Shown: one piece after another, positions 54,473-62,045 of the stretch | Layout of the letters: every line of letters begins with the position of its first letter | Numbering within the stretch: position 1 is the first letter of the stretch | Source of the DNA: Schleiferilactobacillus perolens DSM 12744 | GTDB taxonomy: Bacteria; Bacillota; Bacilli; Lactobacillales; Lactobacillaceae | Direction of reading: 5' to 3' | Length of the DNA: 64,000 nt | Assembly (NCBI RefSeq): GCF_001435585.1 | Contig: NZ_AZEC01000002.1 | Span: 152,879 to 216,878, forward strand | The notes under the pieces: model-generated | What the model was told of the DNA's origin: nothing | What the model saw: only the letters and a program-made list of their open reading frames with translations | The model's database searches: none | Position numbers and translations under genes: made by a program

Positions 54473-55417
54473 TTAAAGTTTTTCAGCGATCCGCAGTCGA
54501 GCACTGTGCGCACGGTGATTAGCGGCCAATTCCTCTGCACTAGGACGGATCGGTTTACGCGTGATCAATTTCATGTCGACATCAGGCGGTGGGCCCAACA
54601 CCGGTAAATCCGCAGGTTGCTTACTCGTGGCATGTACCTGCATCACTTTTTTAACAATCCGGTCTTCTAATGATTGGAAGGTAATGACAGATAAGCGCCC
54701 CCCGGCAGCCAACACTGTAATCGCCTCTTCCAGTGAATCTTGCAGTGCCCCCAGCTCATCATTGACCGCGATACGAATGGCCTGAAAAGTTCGTTTAGCC
54801 GGGTTACCGCCGGTGCGGCGAGCAGCCGCCGGAATCGCTTCTTTCACCAAGTCAGCGAGCTGGCCGGTGGTTTCAATTGGATGAACGCCGCGGGCCAAAA
54901 CGATTCGTTTGGCAATTGATCCTGCGAAGCGTTCCTCCCCATATCTGCGAATTGTCCTGGCTAAATCTTGCTGGGACCATTCATTGACGATTTTTTGTGC
55001 AGTCAGTGGTTGGGTTTGATCCATCCGCATATCTAAAGGACTGTCGAACCGGTAACTGAATCCCCGTGTAGGATCGTCAAACTGCGGTGAGGAAACGCCT
55101 AAATCGTATAAGACACCCCGAATCGGCGCCGCGGTGATGGTGGGAATGTCGGTGGCAATATGCCGAAAGTTGTCGTGGACCAAAACTAACCGGTCATTTT
55201 CAATTTCTTGAGCAAATCGCTTATGGCCTGCTGCAATAGCCGCTTCATCAGCGTCAAAAGCAATCACTTGACCACTGTGCGCTAATGTCTCTAACAACAA
55301 CTGTGTATGACCGCCCCGGCCAAATGTGGCGTCGACGTAAGTTCCGCCTGCCTCAATCGCCAATCCGGTCACGGCTTCTTGCCGTAAAACTGTGTGGTGT
55401 TCATAGACCACTGACAT
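54473..55417 (-). CDS. rsmH: 16S rRNA (cytosine1402-N4)-methyltransferase
   Basis: SAM-dependent methyltransferase (former MraW) acting on C1402 of 16S rRNA, 314 residues. It begins MSVVYEHHTVLRQEAV. The SAM site is VDATFGRGGHTQLLLE (about 28-43), then GVLYDLGVSSPQFDDPTRGFSYR, RTFQAIRIAVNDELGAL and ISFQSLEDR-like VITFQSLEDRIVKKV. The C-terminus ends NHRAHSARLRIAEKL. AAGGGAAG precedes ATG, 9 bp after mraZ. Confidence 0.97.
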   Translation of the reverse strand: MSVVYEHHTVLRQEAVTGLAIEAGGTYVDATFGRGGHTQLLLETLAHSGQVIAFDADEAAIAAGHKRFAQEIENDRLVLVHDNFRHIATDIPTITAAPIRGVLYDLGVSSPQFDDPTRGFSYRFDSPLDMRMDQTQPLTAQKIVNEWSQQDLARTIRRYGEERFAGSIAKRIVLARGVHPIETTGQLADLVKEAIPAAARRTGGNPAKRTFQAIRIAVNDELGALQDSLEEAITVLAAGGRLSVITFQSLEDRIVKKVMQVHATSKQPADLPVLGPPPDVDMKLITRKPIRPSAEELAANHRAHSARLRIAEKL

Positions 55418-55426
55418 TCACTTCCC

Positions 55427-55858
55427 TTATAAATCGATATCCATGAGGTCCTCCGCCAATTGATCGAAATTACCGGCAGATTGCTCCATGTAATTTTTCC
55501 AAGTCGGTTGATCCCATATTTCGATACGAGACGACACGCCGACGAAGACACATTCTTTGGTTAACTTTGCAAATTGACAAAGATTTTCTGGGACATTAAT
55601 GCGGCCCTGCTTGTCGACAATCATTTCAGCAGCCGCCGAATAGAAGAAACGGGTAAATGCCCGCGCGTCTTTTTTGTTTGTAGGAAGGTGAGCAAGCTGT
55701 TCTTGGATGTTTTCCCACTGTTTTAGCGGATAACCGAACAAACAGTTGTCCAATCCCCGTGTCAGAACAAATGTTGGGCCTAATTCCGAACGAAACTTAG
55801 CCGGTACAATCAAGCGTCCTTTTGCATCGATTGTATGGTGATATTCACCCATGAGCAC
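55427..55858 (-). CDS. mraZ: Transcriptional regulator MraZ
   Basis: First gene of the dcw cluster, DNA-binding repressor of that cluster in other bacteria, 143 residues. Two SpoVT/AbrB-like swapped-hairpin halves: [20 protein letters not shown] near the start and [18 protein letters not shown] (about 80-97), each with the DxKGR/DKQGR motif; [14 protein letters not shown] lies between. I chose GTG at 55858 (M-L-MGEYHH), six bases after GGGGTG, as in Bacillus (MFMGEY). The longer frame to 55921 runs into promoter sequence. Confidence 0.95.
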   Translation of the reverse strand: MLMGEYHHTIDAKGRLIVPAKFRSELGPTFVLTRGLDNCLFGYPLKQWENIQEQLAHLPTNKKDARAFTRFFYSAAAEMIVDKQGRINVPENLCQFAKLTKECVFVGVSSRIEIWDQPTWKNYMEQSAGNFDQLAEDLMDIDL

Positions 55859-55889
55859 CTGTCTCACCCCCTGGGAACCTGATAAAATC

Positions 55890-55928
55890 AGTTTACCACA
55901 ATCCCCCACCTGCCACCACATTGCCCCA
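55890..55928 (-). promoter_or_regulatory. mraZ promoter (-10) with phased GTGG repeats, putative MraZ operator
   Basis: On the minus strand the -10 TAAACT (TGG before it) occupies 55890-55895, about 30 bp before the mraZ start. Directly upstream GTGG occurs at 55916-55919, 55906-55909 and 55896-55899, spaced exactly 10 bp, with TGGG at 55925-55928. MraZ proteins bind TGGG/GTGG-type repeats at about one helical turn, so autoregulation is likely. The operator call is inference. Confidence 0.55.
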
Positions 55929-56010
55929 GAAAAAGGAAATATTTTTCCACCAAGCCACTATTATTCGTAAAACCGTTTGTAAAATAGTACACATGTTCGC
56001 CTGTCACCCC

Positions 56011-56040
56011 AAAAAAAAAAACGCCGGCAAATTTGCCCAC
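56011..56040 (-). terminator. U11-tract hairpin between DUF3397 and mraZ
   Basis: GGGCAAATTTGCC folds into a short stem (GGC/GCC plus A-T pairs) and is followed by GGCG and eleven U. It is a plausible terminator for DUF3397, though the stem is small. It lies downstream of the -10 box at 56056-56061, so any transcript from there crosses it. Confidence 0.5.
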
Positions 56041-56055
56041 GTCTGCTTCACAAAT

Positions 56056-56064
56056 ATTATATCA
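56056..56064 (-). promoter_or_regulatory. Extended -10 promoter upstream of the dcw cluster
   Basis: TG-A-TATAAT on the minus strand immediately after the DUF3397 stop codon; no good -35. It would give mraZ a leader of about 190 nt containing the U11 hairpin. Confidence 0.45.
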
Positions 56065-56067
56065 GTG

Positions 56068-56430
56068 TTAAAAATTGGTGATTCCCCACAGGATTAGCGC
56101 AAATACATACCAACCGCCCGACAAAAGAGCCAAATAACGCCAGTAGGACCGGAAAAAATCCCTTAGTAACAGGTCGTGATCCCGGACGATCCTTAAAATT
56201 AAGTACAAAATGCCAAAGCCCACTGCGGTCAAAATACAGATCGGTAGCAAGGTCACCCCGATGCCATCTTTGGGATACGTCAAAATGAAAATACCAAGCA
56301 GTTGCGGTATCACCAACCAGCTAGCCAACCGAAGAGGTTTGCCGTGCCACCGTGTCGATAGAAAATTATATCCGCCGCCCACAATGAGCAGCAACAAGGG
56401 TAAAAATCCTAGATATACCCAACGCCCCAT
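56068..56430 (-). CDS. DUF3397 family membrane protein
   Basis: 120 residues with four predicted membrane helices (for example LGFLPLLLLIVGGGYNFL, SWLVIPQLLGIFILTYP, VTLLPICILTAVGFGILYLIL, LALLSGGWYVFALILWG). Conserved upstream of mraZ in lactobacilli; function unknown. ATG at 56430 (MGRWVY) is six bases after GGAGG; a further start at 56451 has no site. Its promoter region is shared divergently with the DUF4044 gene. Confidence 0.85.
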   Translation of the reverse strand: MGRWVYLGFLPLLLLIVGGGYNFLSTRWHGKPLRLASWLVIPQLLGIFILTYPKDGIGVTLLPICILTAVGFGILYLILRIVRDHDLLLRDFFRSYWRYLALLSGGWYVFALILWGITNF

Positions 56431-56443
56431 TTTCTTCCTCCAA

Positions 56444-56472
56444 TTGCACAATCATTAAATCAATAGTAAACT
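56444..56472 (+). promoter_or_regulatory. Promoter of the DUF4044 gene
   Basis: TTGCAC - 17 bp - TAAACT on the plus strand, 33 bp before the TTG start codon, overlapping the 5' side of the divergent DUF3397 gene. Confidence 0.6.
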
Positions 56473-56505
56473 AAGCGCAGCATGAAAAACAAGGTGGTAG
56501 GTATT

Positions 56506-56631
56506 TTGAAAAAAGAACGGAGCACCTTTGACAAGATCTTGCACATTTTCATTTGGGTGATGCTCATCTTCACCGTCGGATCTGTCGTTATTGGCGCGAT
56601 TTACTATTTGTCGTCAGCCCCTCAAGCGTAG
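56506..56631 (+). CDS. DUF4044-like small membrane protein (41 residues)
   Basis: Too short for routine ORF calling. TTG start at 56506, eight bases after AAGGTGG; an in-frame ATG at 56482 has no site. The peptide has a basic start (MKKERSTFDKIL), one membrane helix (IFIWVMLIFTVGSVVIGAIYYL) and a short tail. This matches the DUF4044 family found opposite DUF3397 in lactobacilli. Function unknown. Its last 44 bp overlap, tail to tail, the end of the amino-acid-binding protein gene on the other strand. Confidence 0.75.
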   Translation: MKKERSTFDKILHIFIWVMLIFTVGSVVIGAIYYLSSAPQA

Positions 56632-57460
56632 GCGCAATCACCGCTGCGTCACCAAACCATTTCTTTGCGAGCCGAGTAATTGTCCCGTCTGCGGCGCAGG
56701 CGCGTAATGCTCGGTTTATTTTTGTGCGTAATTGGTTGTCAGATTTACGCATTCCCACAGCAAATTCTTCACTGGGAAAACCGCTGTTGATGATCGCATA
56801 CGCTTTTGGATCACCAGAATGCGCAATCGTATACTCCCCAAACACCGAATCGAGCACCAGTCCTTGAATACGGTTCGCGCCTAAATCAATGAATGCGTCA
56901 TTGTAACTGTCATAAAGAATTGGCGCATGATTTTTGACTCGATTCTTCAACAATTTAGGAAACCGATCAATATCCTGGGCTGCAGAGGACCCTGTTTGAG
57001 CGCCAATGATTTTATCTTTTAAATCAGCAATTGTCCGCACACCACTGGCCCTGGTCACAGCAATAATTTGCTGGTTAGTCAGATAGGGCAATGAAAAAGC
57101 GACATGCTGCTTACGCTCGGCAGTCTCAGTGTAGCCATTCCAAATGAGGTCAATGGTGTGATTGCGCAGTTCTGTTTCTTTCATGTCCCAATCAATTGGC
57201 TGGAAGACCATCTTCAAGCCTATTTTTTTGCCTACTGCTTTAGCCAGATCAATATCGAAGCCGGATAGTTGACCATTTTTCGCTCGAAATCCCATTGGGA
57301 CAAATGTCTCATCCAGCCCCACCACGATTGTTTTGCGCTGCTCAATTTGGCTCGTACTGTCGCCGGCAGGGATACGGCGCGCACAGCCACTGATCAACAA
57401 AATCAAGAATACCGCAAAGACGAGCAGTGTCATTCCCCGTCTTTTGTTAGACAATTTCAT
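56588..57460 (-). CDS. Amino-acid ABC transporter substrate-binding lipoprotein (histidine predicted)
   Basis: Family 3 periplasmic-type binding protein, 290 residues. Lipoprotein signal: basic MKLSNKRRG, hydrophobic stretch, lipobox LLISGC with Cys at 26. Mature domain motifs: TFVPMGFRAKNGQLSGFDIDLAKAVGKKIG, DLIWNGYTETAERKQHVAFSLPY, IGAQTGSSAAQDI and EFAVGMRKSDNQLR. After the usual WFGD end there are about 18 extra residues, coded over the antisense DUF4044 gene. Last gene of the permease-ATPase-binding protein operon. Histidine specificity is inferred from the leader. Confidence 0.9.
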   Translation of the reverse strand: MKLSNKRRGMTLLVFAVFLILLISGCARRIPAGDSTSQIEQRKTIVVGLDETFVPMGFRAKNGQLSGFDIDLAKAVGKKIGLKMVFQPIDWDMKETELRNHTIDLIWNGYTETAERKQHVAFSLPYLTNQQIIAVTRASGVRTIADLKDKIIGAQTGSSAAQDIDRFPKLLKNRVKNHAPILYDSYNDAFIDLGANRIQGLVLDSVFGEYTIAHSGDPKAYAIINSGFPSEEFAVGMRKSDNQLRTKINRALRACAADGTITRLAKKWFGDAAVIAPTLEGLTTNSKSRQ

Positions 57461-58100
57461 CCGTATTCTCCTCCCCCACTTGAATCACCCGGGGTGCCAA
57501 TAGGTCAATAAACGGCATGTCGTGGGTAACCACCACCTGGGTCATACCTTGTTCGGCAAATTGGTTAATTAAGGCCGCGACATCCTTTGTCATGGCCGGA
57601 TCCAGTGCTGAAGTTGGTTCATCATATGCCAATACGGCAGGTTGCAAAATAAGTGCGCGGGCAATGGCCACCCTCTGTTTTTGACCGCCAGACAGTTGGT
57701 ATGGATAGTCCTGCAAGTGATCGGCTAATCCTAATTGCGTCAAAAGCGCTGTGGCGGATTTTTGCGTCGTTTGTTTGTCTTCAGCCAACGCATTAAGTGG
57801 ACCAATCATCACATTGGCGAGTACATTAAGGTGCGGAAACAATTGGAAATCTTGGAAAACGACCCCAATCTTACCCGCATCCCGGCGATTACGATATGGA
57901 TCAATTATTTTATCTGCCAACAAGATTTCTCCTTGGTCGGCTGGTTCCAAACCGGTCATGATGCGCAGCAATGTGGTTTTCCCGGCACCGCTGGGCCCTA
58001 CGATTCCAACGGTTTCACCGTCCGCAATCGACATATTGAAATTGTCATAAATCACCCGATCGCCAAACTTCTTTGAAATGTTTTTCAGTGTCAGCATCAT
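57447..58100 (-). CDS. Amino-acid ABC transporter ATP-binding protein
   Basis: ATPase of the polar amino acid uptake (PAAT) family, 217 residues. Walker A GPSGAGKTTLLRI (about 32-44), Q-loop VVFQDFQLFPHLNV, signature LSGGQKQRVAIARAL, Walker B AVLAYDEPTSALDP and switch VVVTHDM. Somewhat shorter at the C-terminus than GlnQ (about 240). ATG ATG at 58100 with GGAGG five bases upstream. It overlaps the binding protein gene by 14 bp. Confidence 0.93.
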   Translation of the reverse strand: MMLTLKNISKKFGDRVIYDNFNMSIADGETVGIVGPSGAGKTTLLRIMTGLEPADQGEILLADKIIDPYRNRRDAGKIGVVFQDFQLFPHLNVLANVMIGPLNALAEDKQTTQKSATALLTQLGLADHLQDYPYQLSGGQKQRVAIARALILQPAVLAYDEPTSALDPAMTKDVAALINQFAEQGMTQVVVTHDMPFIDLLAPRVIQVGEENTDEIV

Positions 58101-58112
58101 TTTTTCCTCCAA

Positions 58113-58760
58113 TCAACGATAGTACGCATAGTGCTTTTCAAGAGAGTGCAATCCCCAGGTGAGTAATGCAGTCAACAGGAGATACACTACGCCCACTAAC
58201 ACCAGCGGCACCAGGGTCACATCACGAGCAGATGCAATATTGCCCGCCCGTAACAAATCACCGATCCCTAACACATAAACCAACGATGAATCCTTGACCA
58301 GGTTAATGACCTCGTTACCGACTGCTGGAATAACTGATTTGACCACTTGCGGCAAAATAATCAACCGAAATGTCTGCCACGAACTCAATTTAAGGACCTT
58401 CGCAGCGTCATATTGTCCTTGATCAATACCTTGCAGTCCACCCCGGAATATTTCAGCGAAATACGCCGCATAATTGAGAACAAAAGCCAAGAAAACGGCA
58501 CTCATCCGGTCAAAGTAAATTTGAATCACTGGTAATCCGTAAAAGATAAAAATTAATTGCAACAGTAACGGCGTGCCTCGCATCAACCAGACGTAACCTT
58601 TCAATATCCATGCCAATGGTTTGAAATGGCTGCGCAAACCTACTGAGACGACAATACCTAAAGGTACCGAAAGCACTAAAGTCGTGAAAAAAATGACTAA
58701 TGTGGTTTGTGTACCCGCCAGCAGTGCAGGTAAAATTGAACTGATATATTGCCAATTCAT
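58113..58760 (-). CDS. Amino-acid ABC transporter permease
   Basis: HisM/GlnP-type permease, 215 residues, five membrane helices. The ATPase-contact EAA loop is YFAEIFRGGLQGIDQGQYDAAKVLKLSSWQ (about 95-125, given here in part: FRGGLQGIDQGQYDAA). The N-terminal pattern GTQTTLVIFFTTLVLSVPLG and WLMRGTPLLLQLIFIFYGLP are family-typical. AGGAGG precedes ATG. First gene after the T-box leader at 58813-59084. Confidence 0.94.
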   Translation of the reverse strand: MNWQYISSILPALLAGTQTTLVIFFTTLVLSVPLGIVVSVGLRSHFKPLAWILKGYVWLMRGTPLLLQLIFIFYGLPVIQIYFDRMSAVFLAFVLNYAAYFAEIFRGGLQGIDQGQYDAAKVLKLSSWQTFRLIILPQVVKSVIPAVGNEVINLVKDSSLVYVLGIGDLLRAGNIASARDVTLVPLVLVGVVYLLLTALLTWGLHSLEKHYAYYR

Positions 58761-58812
58761 GACCGAATCCTCCTCTTGATATCTCTTCAGCGTGCCATCA
58801 AACTGCGCGAAT

Positions 58813-59084
58813 ACAAAAATACGCCCTTAAGATCATCTTGATCTTAAGGGCGTATTGCGCGCTGTCCCACCTTATCTTCTCTGGGTCAAAAAATACCCAG
58901 ACTCTATCACCGTCAAACAACGGTGCCGACAATAACGGGTCTCCCCGGAGCTCCCTACTGGTGTTCAGGAGTCACAAGACACGGATGTGGTTCATACCTA
59001 ACCCTGATCTTCTCACACCGACTGAAGACTCTCTGGACAGGATAGCGGCATTACTCTTCCGCACGCTGAATGAATATGAAATTA
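58813..59084 (-). promoter_or_regulatory. T-box leader of the amino-acid ABC operon, histidine-type
   Basis: T-box core GGTGGGACAGCGCG at 58857-58870, followed by a 17-bp terminator stem (ATACGCCCTTAAGATCA and complement, with TTTTTGT; 58813-58855). Stem III is CTGGGT/ACCCAG (58881-58900). In stem I, AGTA-ATGC pairs on with GTAT-GAAC-CAC-A, placing CAC (58987-58989) in the specifier position (GAAN-NNN-A). The bulge is TGGG, which needs a tRNA ending CCCA, that is discriminator C73, a trait of tRNA-His. Both signs point to histidine. This fills the 355-bp gap 58761-59115. Confidence 0.88.
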
Positions 59085-59090
59085 AAAATA

Positions 59091-59119
59091 AGCATACTGA
59101 CCATGGCCGACTTTGTCAA
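59091..59119 (-). promoter_or_regulatory. Promoter of the T-box/ABC operon
   Basis: TTGACA - 17 bp - TATGCT on the minus strand. The -35 overlaps the minD stop codon; the start point would be near 59084. Confidence 0.85.
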
Positions 59120-59913
59120 CCCCGGTTAAACAACTTTGCCCAAAAACTTTTTTTAATCGTTGGTACCGGCAACAGGGGCGTTTGCGGGTTGATCAATCTT
59201 TCAGTGATGTTCCGGAAGCACGCCCCGGGTTTAGAATTAGTGTCAAACACCACCGGTTCACCGCGATTGTCCGCCGTAATGATTGCATTATCCTCCACAA
59301 TAAAACCTAAAAGCGGTAAGGCTAAGCGATGGGCAATGGCCGGTACACTTAAACTGGTGCCAGCAGCGATCATTTCTGGCTGCACCCGATTCACGATCAA
59401 GCGAGGGGAAATTGGCATTCGGTGTGCTTCGATTAATCCAATTACTCGGTCAGCGTCACTCATGGCCGACAATTCCGGAGTGGTGACCACCACCGCCCCA
59501 TCTGCTCCAGCCAAAGCATTGCGAAATCCTTGTTCTATGCCAGCCGGACAATCGATTAAAATATAATCAAACTCACTGCGTAAAGCTTCCACAATATTTC
59601 GGACAGCAGCAGGTGTCAATACATTTTTATCCGCATCTTGGGCCGCTGGCAACAGTACTAACCGGTCTTCAAACCGGGTGTCTTTCACCAAGGCCTGGTG
59701 CAACGTCGCCCGGCCCTGGACGACATCCACAATGTCATAAATAATCCGATTGCCTAAGCCAATCATGATATCCAGATTGCGCAATCCCAAGTCTAAGTCG
59801 ACAACACAAACACGTTTACCCATGATGCTGAGGGCTGTGCCAATATTAGCGGTAGAAGTGGTTTTACCGACACCACCTTTCCCAGAAGTGATGACTAATG
59901 CAATTGCGGGCAT
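59116..59913 (-). CDS. minD: Septum site-determining protein MinD
   Basis: Membrane-associated ParA-type ATPase that places MinC at non-septal membrane, 265 residues. Deviant Walker A SGKGGVGKTTSTANIG (about 10-25), VDLDLGLRNLDIMIG, ILIDCPAGIEQGFRNAL with Walker B. The C-terminal amphipathic helix for membrane binding is KKSFWAKLFNRG. ATG at 59913 is five bases after GGAGG and 1 bp after the minC stop; longer starts lie inside minC. Confidence 0.96.
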   Translation of the reverse strand: MPAIALVITSGKGGVGKTTSTANIGTALSIMGKRVCVVDLDLGLRNLDIMIGLGNRIIYDIVDVVQGRATLHQALVKDTRFEDRLVLLPAAQDADKNVLTPAAVRNIVEALRSEFDYILIDCPAGIEQGFRNALAGADGAVVVTTPELSAMSDADRVIGLIEAHRMPISPRLIVNRVQPEMIAAGTSLSVPAIAHRLALPLLGFIVEDNAIITADNRGEPVVFDTNSKPGACFRNITERLINPQTPLLPVPTIKKSFWAKLFNRG

Positions 59914-59914
59914 G

Positions 59915-60583
59915 TTATTCCTCCAGCTTCTGATATAATCGCGGCCGTAATTCTTTAAGCGCAATATCGTCAGCATAATCCAACGCGTGCAAATCATTCA
60001 CATAAGCAAATGAATGCGCCGTGAGCTTGGTATTATGGGCATCCACGATATCCATGGTGTCCGCAATATGAACTTGCGTGGCCCCCGTAAAATCGCCCAC
60101 TGCAATGGCCTCGGCATCATTTGGATAACCTGCGTGCACAATACCTGCCACTTCACCCAAGCAGAAAATGTTACCAGTTGCGCGTAACACACCTCCGTAA
60201 TGAACAGCCCCAATAAATAATACGTCACCGTCAAAACGCCGTTCCTGGCCACTGCGAATGACGCCGACAGCAACCGGTACATGCGGTGTCGCCAAGAGGT
60301 TCGCCACTTTGGTTTGGGGGATGACTGCGGCAGAAAAATTAATGATTTGAAATCCAGGATAAGGCTTGAGTAATGCCTGAATCGCTGCCTTTTGATCTTC
60401 ATCAAGCAACCGCTCTCCACTCGCAATCGTAAACTTAGCGGATTCTTCGTGCAATAATGCTTGCTGGGTCTGCACCTGCTTAAACAAAGCCGCTAAATCT
60501 GACAGGTTCTCGGCGAATGACGCCGATGCTGCCAACTGGATTTCATAACCATCTTTTTTACCCTTCAACGTCGCACTTGCCAT
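59915..60583 (-). CDS. minC: Septum site-determining protein MinC
   Basis: FtsZ inhibitor, 222 residues. The N-terminal domain (KGKKDGYEIQLAASASFAENL) is followed by a linker and the C-terminal beta-helix with RSGQERRFDGDVLFIGAVHYGGVLRATGNIFCLGEVAGIVHAGYPN (quoted in parts: RFDGDVLFIGAVHYGG). These GDV and GEV turns are typical. GGGGTG lies six bases before ATG. Located between mreD and minD, as in bacilli. Confidence 0.94.
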   Translation of the reverse strand: MASATLKGKKDGYEIQLAASASFAENLSDLAALFKQVQTQQALLHEESAKFTIASGERLLDEDQKAAIQALLKPYPGFQIINFSAAVIPQTKVANLLATPHVPVAVGVIRSGQERRFDGDVLFIGAVHYGGVLRATGNIFCLGEVAGIVHAGYPNDAEAIAVGDFTGATQVHIADTMDIVDAHNTKLTAHSFAYVNDLHALDYADDIALKELRPRLYQKLEE

Positions 60584-60601
60584 TACTTCACCCCATCTGA
60601 C

Positions 60602-61123
60602 TTAAGATTCCACACGCCATCGAGCCAATAATCGATTGCACGGGACATATAACAAACCCGCAACCACGACATTGACCACGATTGTCGGCCATAGCACTTG
60701 ACTGACGAATCCGACAAAGCCCTCGCCGCCAACACCAAGAAACCGATGGCCAAAATATACACCGCTGGTCACCACAACAATACTTATAAAGTATAGCAGA
60801 ACCGCATACACACCGGAAATCGGTAAATATTCTCGGGCCCATTGGATACCATAGACGATTGCAGGAAATGCGATGGCGTAAAAACCGATGATTCCGGAAT
60901 AGTAAAAGTCATAGACAATACCTAGCCCCACCGCTAGCCAGAGCAATCGGCCGTCACTGGGCATTAGGTATGTCACAAACGTCAGCCAGAGTAATAAAAA
61001 ACTGGGTGCGACCTGCCATTGGGGAGTGATCAAGATTCCCTGCCCGGCAAATGACAATGCCCCATCCAGTAAAAGCCCCAAAAAGGCCACAATTGAGATA
61101 TCGATGAAATGTCGTCGATCCAT
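60602..61123 (-). CDS. mreD: Rod shape-determining protein MreD
   Basis: Membrane protein of the elongasome, about 173 residues with five to six helices. Typical start IDISIVAFLGLLLDGALSF, then LLLWLTFVTYLMPSDGRLLWLAVGLGIVYDFYYSGIIGFYA (in part), the conserved GxxxDxYYSGxxG region. ATG at 61123 is eight bases after GGGGGG; ATG at 61129 overlaps the mreC stop and is too close to the site. Confidence 0.92.
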   Translation of the reverse strand: MDRRHFIDISIVAFLGLLLDGALSFAGQGILITPQWQVAPSFLLLWLTFVTYLMPSDGRLLWLAVGLGIVYDFYYSGIIGFYAIAFPAIVYGIQWAREYLPISGVYAVLLYFISIVVVTSGVYFGHRFLGVGGEGFVGFVSQVLWPTIVVNVVVAGLLYVPCNRLLARWRVES

Positions 61124-61128
61124 CCGCA

Positions 61129-61989
61129 TTACCCCCCTTGTACATCCCGACTAATCACTGTCACAACAGAAAAGTCATTCAAGTTAGTCGCTGGTTTAAG
61201 GTAAACGGTAGCTGGCCGACCATAGTCATCATTTTTGACACTGACCACTTTACCGACATACAACCCCTTGGGAGTTAAACCACCGAGTCCAGAAGTAATG
61301 ACTGTGTCCCCCTTCTCGATGGCATTTTTGGTGTTGATTTGGGTCATCGTCAAGGCCTCGTCCGTTTTATCGTAACCCGAGACGATCCCATTGATGTGTT
61401 CATCCTTCTTGTTCACGATTTCCACAGCTGTGCGATCAGCGTTGGTATTGGCAGTGGAAATAAGTTCTACCTTGGATGAGATATTATTGACTTCAATCAC
61501 CCGACCAATTAACCCAGCGCCAGACACAACGGGCATATTTTTCTTGACACCTTGCAAGCTGCCCTTATTGATCATAAAAATATTTTCCCAATCCGCGGGT
61601 TGCCGAGAAGTGACGCTCGCCGGAATTTGTTTGTAATCAGACAGTGTGGCATTCAATTTCAACTGCTTTTTGAGCTGACTGTTTTCCTGCTTCAACGTGC
61701 TGTTCGTGGCTTTCGTCTGCTGCCATTGTGTAATATCCTTCTTCAATGCTTGGTTCTCGTTGTATGTGTTGACTAGATCCGTCACATTGTTGAAGCCGTC
61801 ATGAATCGCGACCATCGGTGCGGAAACAATCGCCGCAGCTGTGTTGCTGATGTCATTGGCCACACGTTGAATAAGCGGTGGCGCACTGCGATTCTCACGA
61901 ACACGAAAAGATAACGCCACGGTGCTAAGCGTGGCGATCAAAATAATCATGACGATGATCAATTTCTTGTTAGCAAAGAATTTGCGCAT
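61129..61989 (-). CDS. mreC: Rod shape-determining protein MreC
   Basis: Bitopic scaffold of cell elongation, 286 residues. N-terminal membrane helix (KLIIVMIILIATLSTVALSF), coiled coil (about 65-110, QALKKDITQWQQTKATNSTLKQ), then two beta-barrel domains with ASVTSRQPADWENIFMINKG, VVSGAGLIGRVIEV and TSGLGGLTPKGLYVGKVV. Lies between mreB and mreD in standard order. Confidence 0.95.
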   Translation of the reverse strand: MRKFFANKKLIIVMIILIATLSTVALSFRVRENRSAPPLIQRVANDISNTAAAIVSAPMVAIHDGFNNVTDLVNTYNENQALKKDITQWQQTKATNSTLKQENSQLKKQLKLNATLSDYKQIPASVTSRQPADWENIFMINKGSLQGVKKNMPVVSGAGLIGRVIEVNNISSKVELISTANTNADRTAVEIVNKKDEHINGIVSGYDKTDEALTMTQINTKNAIEKGDTVITSGLGGLTPKGLYVGKVVSVKNDDYGRPATVYLKPATNLNDFSVVTVISRDVQGG

Positions 61990-62017
61990 TCCCGTTTCTC
62001 ACTCCAATACCAATCTG

Positions 62018-62045
62018 TGCAAACACAATGCAAACACAGTTTGCA
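62018..62045 (-). repeat. Small hairpin between mreB and mreC
   Basis: TGCAAAC-TGT-GTTTGCA follows directly on the mreB stop codon, and GTTTGCA occurs once more behind it. There is no U-tract. It may be an mRNA processing or stability element; function not known. Confidence 0.4.

Noticed and set aside
58813-59084. Lysine riboswitch
   Set aside because: Considered because of the amino-acid transporter, but the core GGTGGGACAGCGCG, stem III and specifier layout are those of a T-box.
58838-59566. 242-codon plus-strand frame
   Set aside because: It runs antisense through the T-box and minD, with no ribosome-binding site; a shadow.
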